DNA of 64,000 nucleotides. It comes from Promethearchaeota archaeon (GTDB lineage Archaea; Asgardarchaeota; Lokiarchaeia; Sigyniarchaeales; SOKP01). The DNA lies in contig JAHPZI010000028.1 in assembly GCA_019058295.1 (NCBI GenBank), positions 124,001 through 188,000 on the forward strand, given 5' to 3'. The translations under genes and the position numbers were made by a program. Below are positions 43,773 through 53,246 of this stretch, piece after piece. Every line of letters starts with the position of its first letter. Position 1 is the stretch's first letter. A model generated the notes under the pieces. The model was given only the letters and a program-made list of their open reading frames with translations, searched no databases and was not told the DNA's origin.

Positions 43773-45221
43773 TCATTTCCTTTTAAAAAATAAAAGTAGT
43801 GAATAAAAACCTTCAAGTAAAATCTTGAAATCTAATATTGTTTGAATTTTAGATAATTTTTTTAAGAAAAATTGAAACCTTAAATAAAATTTTTTATACA
43901 TTAAATTGTATAATTTTTTAATATCTTTCTCAGATAGATTTTCTAATCTCATAATTTGATTAGAAAAATCGTAATCATCCCAATTATATGTTAAAATCAA
44001 ATTTTTTTCTTTTGCCCATTTATACATTTCTGTTCCAGGATAAGGGGTTGTAATATTAACAATCAAAATATCAGGTTTTAACTTATTCACAAAAACAATA
44101 TTTCTAATAATACTTTCTTTGGTATCCCCTGGATTACCTACCATAAATGCAAGCCGATTATCAATACCAGCTTGTTTTGTCCAATTAACTGCATTAATTA
44201 CCTCTTTTATATTTATTTTCTTATTTATATTATTCAATACTTTTTTGTCGATGGTTTCAATTCCATACATAATTTGATGACAACCTGCATATTTCATCCA
44301 TTTTAGCATTTTAGGTTTTACGTAATCAACTCGTGAAAAACAGCACCATGAAATTTTAATTTTATTATTTATAATCAATTTACAGAAGTCTATTACATTT
44401 TTTCTTAAAGATGTAAAATTATCATCATAAAATTGAAATTCTCTTATACCATAATTATCAATAAGATATTTAACTTCTTTAAAAATAGTCTTAGCAGATT
44501 TATTTACTAATATATTTCCAAGAGTTTTGGAACAAAATGTACATTTTCCTGGACACCCTCTTGAAGTAAGCATACTCATTGCTGGCAATTGTTTATAACT
44601 CCCCTTGGCTGGTTTATATTTATGAATTGGTAATAGATCATAAGCAGGCATTGGCAAACTATCTAAATTTTTTATTCTCTCTCTTGTTTTATTATAAATA
44701 ATTTTGTAATCCTTGTTTGAGTAATTTTTATAAACAATTCCATTAATATTTTCAACCTCTTCACCTCTTACAAGTTCCTCCAATGTAATCTCACCTTCTC
44801 CAATGACTACTATATCAATATATTCTTTATTAATTACTTCTTCTGGCATGAATGTTGCGTGTACCCCTCCAAAAACTATTATGGCATTTGGAAAGTATTC
44901 TTTACAAATTTCAGCAATTTTAAATGCCTTTTTTATTTCAACAGTCATGGCAGTAAAACCAATATATTTTATTAAACTATATTTTGAAACATATTCCTTT
45001 TTAAAATATTTCCGAAAGGTTTGAACTGAAGGAGATTCTATTAAACAATCGAGGATTCTTACACTATGACCTTTCAATCGTAAATAACCTGCTATATCAG
45101 CAAGACCTAAATGTGGAAAATTAGACTCAACTCCCCACCAGATATTTTTGCTTTTTCTATAAAATCTAGGTGGAGCAATTAACAAACAATCTAATACATA
45201 TTTATTATCTGCTATTTTCAT
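43773..45221 (-). CDS. B12-binding radical SAM protein
   Basis: 482 residues. N-terminal cobalamin-binding-like Rossmann domain (about 8-150, with G-G-V-H-A-T-F-M-P-E-E), then radical SAM core with R-G-C-P-G-K-C-T-F-C (CxxxCxxC, near 218-227) and Y-D-D-N-F-T. The class (BchE/Elp3-like B12 radical SAM) methylates or rearranges non-reactive carbons, for example in lipids or cofactors. C-terminal 60 residues are hydrophobic/basic, so membrane contact is possible. Upstream of the PHP-membrane gene, 26 bases apart. Confidence 0.85.
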   Translation of the reverse strand: MKIADNKYVLDCLLIAPPRFYRKSKNIWWGVESNFPHLGLADIAGYLRLKGHSVRILDCLIESPSVQTFRKYFKKEYVSKYSLIKYIGFTAMTVEIKKAFKIAEICKEYFPNAIIVFGGVHATFMPEEVINKEYIDIVVIGEGEITLEELVRGEEVENINGIVYKNYSNKDYKIIYNKTRERIKNLDSLPMPAYDLLPIHKYKPAKGSYKQLPAMSMLTSRGCPGKCTFCSKTLGNILVNKSAKTIFKEVKYLIDNYGIREFQFYDDNFTSLRKNVIDFCKLIINNKIKISWCCFSRVDYVKPKMLKWMKYAGCHQIMYGIETIDKKVLNNINKKINIKEVINAVNWTKQAGIDNRLAFMVGNPGDTKESIIRNIVFVNKLKPDILIVNITTPYPGTEMYKWAKEKNLILTYNWDDYDFSNQIMRLENLSEKDIKKLYNLMYKKFYLRFQFFLKKLSKIQTILDFKILLEGFYSLLLFFKRK

Positions 45222-45283
45222 TATGAGTGTTATTTAATATTTTTTAATAATTTTTCTTTTTATTTCGATTAAATCCATTTAAT

Positions 45284-46114
45284 TTATATTTTACTTTTAT
45301 AAAATTTATTATAGAGTAGGATAATTGCTACAAACGCAACCCCCGTTGAAAAAAGAACATCAGATGCAAAATGTTCCCCTACTACAATTCTAGATATCCC
45401 AATAAACAACCCCCAGCTAATAATAAGAATTGTAATAATTATTCTAATAGGATCTGAGACTTTACGATCCTTGACAACTATTAATAAAGGTAATAGCATC
45501 CATCCCATCGCAGTATGCCCCGAAGGAAATGAAGCATTATCCTGTAACCAACTAATTGGCCCTGGTGGTAAAAACCAAGGTGTATAATTTGAATAATCTG
45601 ACGATAAATCATTATATCGCACTCTCCCACATAATATTTTACCAATTTGGACAAAGATTAATGGATTTATTATAGAAAGTAAAATTATTACAATAGCTAT
45701 CTTTTTGAATTCTCTCCAATCTCTATTATAGGTAAATACTAAAAATAATAAAACTCCAAGAGTAATTCCCCCTCCAAAAGCCATAAACCAAATACTACCA
45801 AAAATTATCGCCAAAATTAATATAACAGCTCCAATTATTAAGAAAACATAAGCCGCAATTTTCTGCTTTTTTAATTCATCCTGATAACTACCAACTAATA
45901 TTGAGATTGCTACTGCTATAATACCATAGCCTGGCGCCTCTCCATAGTCTTTTCCGATATTAGCCCATAAACATTCTCTATTTACTAAAGCCTTCGATAT
46001 TTCTAAATCAGTAAATCCAAATATTATTGCTAAAATAATCCAAATGATTATAACAACAATTAATAATTTTGTAATGTTTGAATCCCAATCAATTTTCAAT
46101 GTCATAAGTATCAT
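45284..46114 (-). CDS. PAP2-family membrane phosphatase
   Basis: 276 residues with about seven or eight membrane helices. Signature residues: C-G-R-V-R-Y-N-D (first motif), P-S-G-H-T-A-M-G-W (second, active His) and S-R-I-V-V-G-E-H-F-A-S-D-V (third). PAP2 proteins remove phosphate from lipid phosphates or pyrophosphates, e.g. polyprenyl diphosphate, in the membrane. Divergent from the DedA gene. Confidence 0.85.
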   Translation of the reverse strand: MILMTLKIDWDSNITKLLIVVIIIWIILAIIFGFTDLEISKALVNRECLWANIGKDYGEAPGYGIIAVAISILVGSYQDELKKQKIAAYVFLIIGAVILILAIIFGSIWFMAFGGGITLGVLLFLVFTYNRDWREFKKIAIVIILLSIINPLIFVQIGKILCGRVRYNDLSSDYSNYTPWFLPPGPISWLQDNASFPSGHTAMGWMLLPLLIVVKDRKVSDPIRIIITILIISWGLFIGISRIVVGEHFASDVLFSTGVAFVAIILLYNKFYKSKI

Positions 46115-46259
46115 ATGTTTTCAATTTTTAAACTAATTTCCATAGAATTGATATTAATATCTAAGCGATTTTTTTATTATCAAATATATAAAGAAAATAG
46201 TTTTTATAACAATAAAAATTACCTATATTACTTATTTCTTATTCAAAAAGCTGATTTGA

Positions 46260-47342
46260 ATGACGGAAAATAACGCACAAGCAGAAAAAGGAAAGGAAAC
46301 AGTTGAGAAAAAACCAATTAAAACAAAAAGCTATTTCAAAAACCTTTTTGACTTTTCTCAATATGATGTAAAGACTATTATCTATATGATTATATTTATG
46401 TTTTTAGTAGTATTTTCTTTGTATTTGCTTTATTATATATATTTTGTTGATGAAACATTTCTCTTTAGACTAGTGGTAGAATGGTTTGTAAATCCAATCA
46501 TTTTATTGGGGATAATTGGAATTCTTTTATTTCTTTTAATTATGGCAATACAAGGTTTAATTGTTCCTATTCCCTCAGAGATCGTTTTGTTAGCCGTTGG
46601 AATGATTTGGGGCTGGTTTTGGGGGGGATTATTAGGAGTTGCTGGGTCTATGTTAGCAGGAATATTATGTTTTTATGTTAGTAAAAAAGGGGGGAGACCA
46701 TTGGCAGAAAAATTCATTGGAAAAAGCGCTCTCGAGATGGCAGATGATTTAATAGAAAAGCATGGTATGGTAGCAATAATTCTTGCAAGGAGCTTGCCAT
46801 TTGTTAGTTTTGATGCTATTTCATACACAGCTGGGTTAGTTGATATGGATATTAAGAAATATTCTATTGGAACTTTAATTGGAACAATTCCAAGAGCTTT
46901 TTTTTACTCATATTTAGGTTCCATTTTAATTAAGCATGAACCAGGACAAACAATTAATTTAAAAGATATTCCATTAAAAAAAATAGAAGGCTTATCTCAA
47001 ACTTTTAATATGATATTATTGGTTATTTTAGTAGTTTTAGTGATTGTGTTTGGTCTATATTATATAACGGGAAAAATATGGGAAAAAAAGAGATTAAGTG
47101 GCAAATATTTAATAAAAACAAAACAAAAAATGAATGAAAATCAAAATATAAATGTTAAGTTTATTAGAAAAGCAATTCTTATGGATGAGGAATTATTTAA
47201 CAAAAAGATAATCGAATGGTCTGAGAAGTTTGATTTTGAAATCGATGAAGGGGTATTAATTATAAATAAACAAACGCTTCCTGATTTTTACAAGGTTTTA
47301 GATGAGCAATTTGCAGAGATGAATAAATTAAGAGAACTATAA
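46260..47342 (+). CDS. DedA/VTT-domain membrane protein
   Basis: 360 residues. Helices at about 38-62 and 75-100, then the VTT/SNARE-associated core with P-I-P-S-E-I-V-L-L-A-V-G and G-S-M-L-A-G, S-L-P-F-V-S-F-D-A-I-S-Y and S-Y-L-G; the last helix near 245-268 and a cytoplasmic tail of about 90 residues. DedA proteins move polyprenyl-phosphate or phospholipids between leaflets (known for members). The PAP2 gene next door could act on the same lipid. Confidence 0.82.
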   Translation: MTENNAQAEKGKETVEKKPIKTKSYFKNLFDFSQYDVKTIIYMIIFMFLVVFSLYLLYYIYFVDETFLFRLVVEWFVNPIILLGIIGILLFLLIMAIQGLIVPIPSEIVLLAVGMIWGWFWGGLLGVAGSMLAGILCFYVSKKGGRPLAEKFIGKSALEMADDLIEKHGMVAIILARSLPFVSFDAISYTAGLVDMDIKKYSIGTLIGTIPRAFFYSYLGSILIKHEPGQTINLKDIPLKKIEGLSQTFNMILLVILVVLVIVFGLYYITGKIWEKKRLSGKYLIKTKQKMNENQNINVKFIRKAILMDEELFNKKIIEWSEKFDFEIDEGVLIINKQTLPDFYKVLDEQFAEMNKLREL

Positions 47343-47464
47343 CTACAACTACAAATCTGAATTTGAAATAAAGGATAAATAGATTCATTGCATAAAATAT
47401 ATATTTAAATTACCTATAATAATTAAAGAGAAATTGTTTCAATTCTAATATATATTAAATTAAA

Positions 47465-48556
47465 ATGCAATCCATAATTATTGTTCATTGGAGTAAAAGT
47501 ACTGGTCCAGAACCAATAATACAATATCCCCCCGAAAGTAAGAAATTCCCCTCAAAAGAGTTATTCCTTAAAATATGGGCTTTACATGAATTAGATAAAG
47601 AATCCAGTATAATTGAATTTATCCCTGAAGGAGAACACGAACAATATATTTCTATTATTCAAAATTTTGAAGGAGAAATTTACTTTTTGGTTCTAGTTTA
47701 TAATCAAGAAGACATACTTGGAAAAGACATCAAGGATAATTCAGATATATTAGCAATCGTCAGTAAAAATCTAATTGAATTAGTAAATACAGATAAAATT
47801 ACCCGAGCGATCTCAGAAGCATTTTATACAATTAGAGATTATTCCAAGCTTGAAAAAGAAGAGAATTTGTTGAACTTTTTTAAAAATAAAATCAAATATA
47901 CAATTTTACAAATCTTGAGAAATGGTATAATTTCAAAAAATGAATTAAACAATATTTTAAGAAAGGAATATGGATTTTCAACAATCAACATTGATTTACT
48001 CTTAATATCATTTATTCGGGAAAATCTAATTGTAAAACAAAGTGTTCCAGGAAGTGATGATTGTTATCTTTTAATAAAGGATCTTGCGTGTACGAGAATA
48101 CCTCCTGTAGATTTTTCATCTAAACCTCAAATTGAAGATGAAATCACAGAAGATTATCAAGAAAAATTGATTAAATTTTATTCTAATTACAATTGTGCTT
48201 CTGCAATAGAAAATAAAACTATAATTAATTTTTTAATGAATAAAGATAATTATCGTTTGCTAAGAAAATTAAGAGAAAAAAGCTTATCGGTTAGTGATTG
48301 CATAGATCTTTTAAATAATAAAGAAGATCTATTTAACGAACTCTTAGAAAATAAATTTATTTATGAAGCAAAAGGAAAAGTTCTTCTTTTTTCAGATATT
48401 CGTTTTATAAAGTTTACACCCTTTTATATTATCGAAAACATTTCAAAGCGATATAAAAATAGGCAGATCTCTTTTAATGAATATATAACCCATTTGAAAC
48501 TCTTAACTGAACAATATAACAAGGAACAATCCTTAATTGATTACGAAATAATATGA
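47465..48556 (+). CDS. longin/NPRL-like protein with winged-helix part
   Basis: 363 residues. The first 125 residues look like a longin-type domain: I-I-I-V-H-W-S-K-S-T-G-P-E-P-I-I-Q-Y-P recalls the start of NPRL/DENN longin domains, followed by the strand-helix pattern. Residues about 135-205 (I-L-Q-I-L-R-N-G-I-I-S-K-N-E-L) resemble a winged helix. The rest is helical. Such longin proteins in eukaryotes bind small GTPases; here the assignment is by eye and moderate. Asgard-specific family likely. Confidence 0.5.
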   Translation: MQSIIIVHWSKSTGPEPIIQYPPESKKFPSKELFLKIWALHELDKESSIIEFIPEGEHEQYISIIQNFEGEIYFLVLVYNQEDILGKDIKDNSDILAIVSKNLIELVNTDKITRAISEAFYTIRDYSKLEKEENLLNFFKNKIKYTILQILRNGIISKNELNNILRKEYGFSTINIDLLLISFIRENLIVKQSVPGSDDCYLLIKDLACTRIPPVDFSSKPQIEDEITEDYQEKLIKFYSNYNCASAIENKTIINFLMNKDNYRLLRKLREKSLSVSDCIDLLNNKEDLFNELLENKFIYEAKGKVLLFSDIRFIKFTPFYIIENISKRYKNRQISFNEYITHLKLLTEQYNKEQSLIDYEII

Positions 48557-48574
48557 ATAAAAAGTAAAACTTTT

Positions 48575-49453
48575 TTATCGAGTTAGAAGAAACTCTATAA
48601 ATTTTTTAATCTTTTTAACATTATTAAATGTTTTTGGTGCTTTTTCCTCTAGATAATCCCCAAATTTTTCCCAATTCTCTTTTTTATCTGTCGGAGCTTC
48701 GGATATTATCTTTTTAACAGCATTAATATCGCTTGACATAATTAATTGGTCATTTACTCTGTTAGCATCGTCAGTTAGAAGGAATAGATAATAATCGTTC
48801 AACTCCCAAGGATTCATAACACTATCAGGTTTATTCCCATCTCCAGCTTTTCTTCCACGTAAGAGTTTTGTGTCAACCATTGTCGGTAAGATTTGGTTAA
48901 ATGTTATGTTTTCTCTTTTATATTCTGCAGCTAAGGTTCTCTGTAATCCCACAGTAGCATATTTACTCGCTGTATAAGCAGCAAATTTAACAATTCCTTG
49001 TGGGTAAGCCTCACTTCCAGTTATTATAAACCGAGCTTTATTTTTTTTATCGTCCTTCTTCAAATAAGGATAAGCCGCTTTAAAAGTATTAAACACACCA
49101 AGTATGTTTATTTTAAGTATGTTATCGAATGTATTAGAGTCAAAATCATGTGTATCTCCCATTCTAGATACTCCAGCATTTGCGATAACTCCATTTAATA
49201 AACCTAATTCGTCATAAAAATGTTTGAATGCTAATTCTACTTCATTATAATTAGTGATATCTGCTGTTTTTATTATGACCTTAATTCCAGTACCTAAATT
49301 TTCGATTTCTTTTTTAGTAGTATTTAATTCATCAAGTGTTCTTGAAGTTAAACCCACTTTTGCTCCTTCTTTTGCGCATGCTATGGCAACTGCTTTTCCT
49401 ATTCCCCTCCCAGAACCAGTAATAATAATAGATTTTCCATCTAAAATTCCCAT
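48575..49453 (-). CDS. short-chain dehydrogenase/reductase
   Basis: 292 residues with T-G-S-G-R-G-I-G (nucleotide loop), N-A-G-V-S near 93, G-S-E-A-Y (catalytic Ser) and Y-T-A-S-K. A classical SDR; it prefers NAD(P) but the substrate is unknown. Not closely similar to the SDR at 31045, which has a longer basic tail. Confidence 0.85.
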   Translation of the reverse strand: MGILDGKSIIITGSGRGIGKAVAIACAKEGAKVGLTSRTLDELNTTKKEIENLGTGIKVIIKTADITNYNEVELAFKHFYDELGLLNGVIANAGVSRMGDTHDFDSNTFDNILKINILGVFNTFKAAYPYLKKDDKKNKARFIITGSEAYPQGIVKFAAYTASKYATVGLQRTLAAEYKRENITFNQILPTMVDTKLLRGRKAGDGNKPDSVMNPWELNDYYLFLLTDDANRVNDQLIMSSDINAVKKIISEAPTDKKENWEKFGDYLEEKAPKTFNNVKKIKKFIEFLLTR

Positions 49454-49636
49454 ATTGATTTTTCACTCTAAATTTATATTTTTTATTCATATCTTTTTAA
49501 TTAATATTAATGAAAATTACGCTAAATATTATTTTTTCTAACAAAATAGCAAATATATATTATATTTGAAAACTAATAATTTTTTTACAATGAATTATGA
49601 TTTTCATATAGGAAGAGAATAAAATTTTGTATAAAT

Positions 49637-50185
49637 ATGGAAGATAAAGCAGAATCTGATGAAGATTGGAATTACCAATTCTTAGAAGAGTTGGTAGAGG
49701 ATGTGGAAGAAAATCAGAATATAAGGCAGTGTATTGAATGTGGAAAATGCATTGGCGAGTGCCCTGCTTCAAAAATCTCAGATTTTAATATAAGAAGAAT
49801 TATCCGAAAAGTCCTTCGAGGCGATAAGAGTGTCTTAAAAGATTCTGATATATGGTATTGTTTTTTATGCGAAAGATGTAAAAGAGTCTGCCCAAAAAAA
49901 GGAGTAAATATTCCATTACTCATTCTTAATTTGAGAAACGAATCGTTTAAAAAAGGATATGGGCCACGATATAATGATCTAACCAAATATGTTGAAATGG
50001 CAGAGAAATTTCTTACAAACGGAACTGTATTGGAAGACCCGTTAGATGGCTCATTATCCCCCGAGAGAATAGAGGAATTAAACGAAATCTGTAATTTCGC
50101 AAGAATAAAATATGTTTTTAAGGCAAGTGAAGCCAGTAAGGCACATAAAAAAAAAAACCTAAATAAAAAAAGAGTTAAAAAATAA
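49637..50185 (+). CDS. hdrC: HdrC-like two-cluster iron-sulfur subunit
   Basis: 182 residues with C-I-E-C-G-K-C-I-G-E-C-P (about 33-44) and C-F-L-C-E-R-C-K-R-V-C-P (about 77-88), the paired [4Fe-4S] site of heterodisulfide reductase subunit C. It passes electrons to the HdrB catalytic subunit. HdrB follows 21 bases downstream. No HdrA is seen in the window, so this may be a stand-alone HdrBC working with another flavoprotein. Confidence 0.85.
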   Translation: MEDKAESDEDWNYQFLEELVEDVEENQNIRQCIECGKCIGECPASKISDFNIRRIIRKVLRGDKSVLKDSDIWYCFLCERCKRVCPKKGVNIPLLILNLRNESFKKGYGPRYNDLTKYVEMAEKFLTNGTVLEDPLDGSLSPERIEELNEICNFARIKYVFKASEASKAHKKKNLNKKRVKK

Positions 50186-50206
50186 GAGATATCAAGTCTT
50201 TTTAAA

Positions 50207-51214
50207 ATGGAAATTAATAATTTGGCTATAGATTTAGAGGAAATTGAAAAGAGGTATGAAAATCCTTTAGATTTTTTTAGGGGAAAAAAACTTTGCTTGT
50301 TTAAGGCTTGTTTAGAAAAGTATTTTCCGGGGGTACGATTTGGAATTCAGGATTTCTTAGAAGAATTAGGTATGGAAGTTATCATCTGTCAAAATCAATC
50401 GTGTTGTTCAGGGACTTTTTTTCAAAGAAATTTGATCACAAGAGCCCAATTTGCAGCCATTAACGAGAGGAATATTAATGAAATTAATCATCAAGCCGAT
50501 ATTCTTTTAGTAAGTTGTAATGGTTGTTATAACTCTCTGTTAAGAGGAAGAGACTTTCTAAAAGATAATACTGTGAGAAAAAAAACACAAGATATTTTAA
50601 ATGATGTAAAGGAAAAAATGGGCGGTGAAAAATATCTTGGGCAATACGATATTTTAGAAAATCCAAAATTAAGAATAATCCATGATTTAGATTTCTTTTA
50701 TTTAATTAGAGATGAGCTTGTTAATACTCTGAAGTTTGGTTTAAAAGGAATTAAAATAGCTGTCCATTATGGGTGTCATTATTTAAATTTGGACAGAGAT
50801 AAAGACATAAACACTTATTTGAAAGATAAAACTAAATTAGAGGAACTCATCCGACTTTTTGGAGGTGTCCCTATCGATTACCAAGAAAGAGAATCATGCT
50901 GCGGATGGGGTGCCAGTCAAATAGTGATTCATCCTGATGATGCTTTAAAAGTTACTTATAAAAAATTGAAAAGCGCTGAGAATGTAAATGCTTGTTTTAT
51001 TTTAATGCCATGTCCCACATGTTTATATACATTAAGTAAGCCTGAATTTCGGGAAAGAATGCATAAAATATTTAACGATGAAGTAGAAATACCAACAATT
51101 CATTTAAACGAATTAATAGCCATTTTAAGGGGTTGCGAGGAAGAACGATGTATAACACTTAGGAGAAAATCTCCTCGTTTTAATCAAATATATGCTACAA
51201 TTACTCAAGAGTAA
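50207..51214 (+). CDS. hdrB: HdrB-like subunit with two CCG domains
   Basis: 335 residues with two CCG-type cysteine motifs: C-C-S-G near 67 plus C-N-G-C, and C-C-G-W-G near 227 plus C-P-T-C. These bind the non-cubane [4Fe-4S] clusters that reduce disulfides or CoB-CoM-like heterodisulfides in the Hdr family. Paired with HdrC. The substrate in an Asgard without clear methanogenesis is unknown; the protein could reduce another disulfide or thiol carrier. Confidence 0.85.
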   Translation: MEINNLAIDLEEIEKRYENPLDFFRGKKLCLFKACLEKYFPGVRFGIQDFLEELGMEVIICQNQSCCSGTFFQRNLITRAQFAAINERNINEINHQADILLVSCNGCYNSLLRGRDFLKDNTVRKKTQDILNDVKEKMGGEKYLGQYDILENPKLRIIHDLDFFYLIRDELVNTLKFGLKGIKIAVHYGCHYLNLDRDKDINTYLKDKTKLEELIRLFGGVPIDYQERESCCGWGASQIVIHPDDALKVTYKKLKSAENVNACFILMPCPTCLYTLSKPEFRERMHKIFNDEVEIPTIHLNELIAILRGCEEERCITLRRKSPRFNQIYATITQE

Positions 51215-51260
51215 GTTTTTTATTTGCATTTAGAATTTTAATAAAAAAAATAGATAATTT

Positions 51261-51656
51261 TTAATCTTCTTTAATAGCAAAGCGGGGACAACTGTCCACA
51301 CAAAGCAAACACGCGATACATCTTTCTTCAGTGTATTCTAATCGATCCTCACTATTCATATATAGAGCATCAGTCGGGCACATCGCTACACATGCCCCAC
51401 AGTCTATACAGTTTTCGAAATCTATTTTGACCCTTCCTTTTTTATTTATAATTGCATTGTTTTCTTCAAGAGCCTCAGTAATTATTTCTATTTTATCATC
51501 TGGTACGTCTAATAATAAAGTTACACCACTTGAAATGATGGAAAATTTTAGGATATTAAAGCTTATATCGTGTTTTAATATATCATTTATAATTTTGGAG
51601 TAATCATTTATTTCTTTTATTAGTTCCAGTGGCAGAGTCACATTTATTACAGTCAT
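51261..51656 (-). CDS. NIL-domain ferredoxin of archaeal homocysteine synthesis
   Basis: 131 residues: NIL domain (about 1-68) and a two-cluster ferredoxin (C-I-D-C-G-A-C-V-A-M-C-P and C-I-A-C-L-L-C-V-D-S-C-P). Together with the DUF39-CBS protein three bases upstream it matches the pair needed for homocysteine formation from aspartate semialdehyde in Methanosarcina (MA1821/MA1822). Probably supplies electrons or sulfur-handling to that enzyme. Confidence 0.85.
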   Translation of the reverse strand: MTVINVTLPLELIKEINDYSKIINDILKHDISFNILKFSIISSGVTLLLDVPDDKIEIITEALEENNAIINKKGRVKIDFENCIDCGACVAMCPTDALYMNSEDRLEYTEERCIACLLCVDSCPRFAIKED

Positions 51657-51659
51657 TTT

Positions 51660-53132
51660 TTACATCAGCTCCTCCGAGGTTATAATTCCAACAACTTTTT
51701 TATTATCGTCAATAACCGGCAAAGCTGAAATATTATTATTTCTCATTCTTCTAGCTGCAACATCTATAGGATCGTTATCAGAAGCTGTAACTACTCGCTT
51801 TGTGATTATTTCTTTTAAATCACTCTTGTTTTGTGCCAATGCTTTAGTAATATCAAAACTAGTAACTATTCCTTGCAAAATTTTTGCTCGATTAGTTATT
51901 ACTATGTGATTCATATTATTCTCAATAATTTTTTCGGCAACAATTTTAATATCACAATCATCATAACAAATTATTGCTTTCTTTTTTAAATCCTTTACAA
52001 ACTTTAATTCTGAAATTTGTTTTAATGGTTTAAAAATAGTTTCTGTAGATAATGTTTCAGCAGGAGAGTTTAATAAAAATTCTCCATTTTTTATCCATTT
52101 TTTAAGAGTTTCAGCAATTTTTCTTGCGTAGAAGATTGATGATAAAGAAGAACATTTTATAAATTTTCCATTGAGTTCGACAAATCCACTTTTTAATTCT
52201 TTATAGCTTACTTGTCGTAGTTTTGGTCTATCTCTTCTTGGGACTCCATAATCAACAACGTCTGTTAAAATTTCATTGTCGCTAATGGCGGTCTTTTTCG
52301 CTAATCCCTCATTTAAAATTGGAATTGGAATCCCCACTCCAACAAACATAGTTGTACCATATTTTGTATAGGTAGCGCCTCTTAAATATTCTGAAGTCAT
52401 TTGTTTTAAATCTCCTTTAAGAAATAATGTTCCAAATCTATTTTTAGGACTATGTTGTGTACCCTCTCCAAGGACATATCCAACCCCTCCACCTAAAAAT
52501 ATTCTTGTACCAATTCCTATTGTCTCGTAATCTGGATCATTACTTAAAGGACTTAAAGCTCCAGCTCCCGCAAAATGAGCATTTCCAAAACGTGGCAATA
52601 ATTTACCCATATAAGTATATAAGGTTCTATCGGAACTGTTTACCGCACAAACATATCGTTGGTAAGCATTTCTCGGATTACATAAAATTGCTTGGTTTAT
52701 ATCATCGATTGTAACCTCTGTATCAACTTCTGCGAGAGGATAACAATCAGTAGTATATGAGTTTCCTCGAAGTCTAATTGGTTTGCCTCCAACGAGATCT
52801 TCGATTAAATGACCACCACCATATTCAAAGGGTCTGACATCAGCCATTCTAGTACAGCCTATATAACAGTCTGCAGCAGCATTTCCATGATATGCATGGA
52901 CATCATTTAACCAGAGATGCTCATACTTTATTGGAGGATCTGCGTGTCCAAAATTTAGAAAAGCACCACTTGAACACATTGGCCCAAAAGTCCCAGTTGT
53001 GACTATATCTACTTCTTCAGCAGCAACTGTAATCCCTTTTTCTTCAACAATTTTTATCATTTCTTCGGCTGTAACTACCACAACATTGCCATTTTTAATT
53101 TTTTCATTAATTTCAGCATAAGTCTTTGTCAA
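51660..53132 (-). CDS. DUF39-CBS homocysteine biosynthesis protein
   Basis: 490 residues. DUF39/HcyBio domain at about 1-365 (G-T-F-G-P-M-C-S-S-G-A near 50, C-Y-I-G-C near 91, F-L-G-G-G-V-G-Y near 212) and a CBS pair at about 375-490 (two S-A-L-P-V/I-V-I type motifs). In archaea this family builds homocysteine directly from aspartate semialdehyde and a sulfur source. CBS domains may sense adenosyl ligands. Co-transcribed with the NIL-ferredoxin and divergent from an XRE-CBS regulator. Confidence 0.88.
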   Translation of the reverse strand: MTKTYAEINEKIKNGNVVVVTAEEMIKIVEEKGITVAAEEVDIVTTGTFGPMCSSGAFLNFGHADPPIKYEHLWLNDVHAYHGNAAADCYIGCTRMADVRPFEYGGGHLIEDLVGGKPIRLRGNSYTTDCYPLAEVDTEVTIDDINQAILCNPRNAYQRYVCAVNSSDRTLYTYMGKLLPRFGNAHFAGAGALSPLSNDPDYETIGIGTRIFLGGGVGYVLGEGTQHSPKNRFGTLFLKGDLKQMTSEYLRGATYTKYGTTMFVGVGIPIPILNEGLAKKTAISDNEILTDVVDYGVPRRDRPKLRQVSYKELKSGFVELNGKFIKCSSLSSIFYARKIAETLKKWIKNGEFLLNSPAETLSTETIFKPLKQISELKFVKDLKKKAIICYDDCDIKIVAEKIIENNMNHIVITNRAKILQGIVTSFDITKALAQNKSDLKEIITKRVVTASDNDPIDVAARRMRNNNISALPVIDDNKKVVGIITSEELM

Positions 53133-53246
53133 ATTATCACCAATTAGTAGAATTAATTTTAATTAATATTTATAAGCATATATTGTTTATAAATAATTAA
53201 GTACTGAAATATATTGTATATGGATAAATTATAATTTAGATGGATA

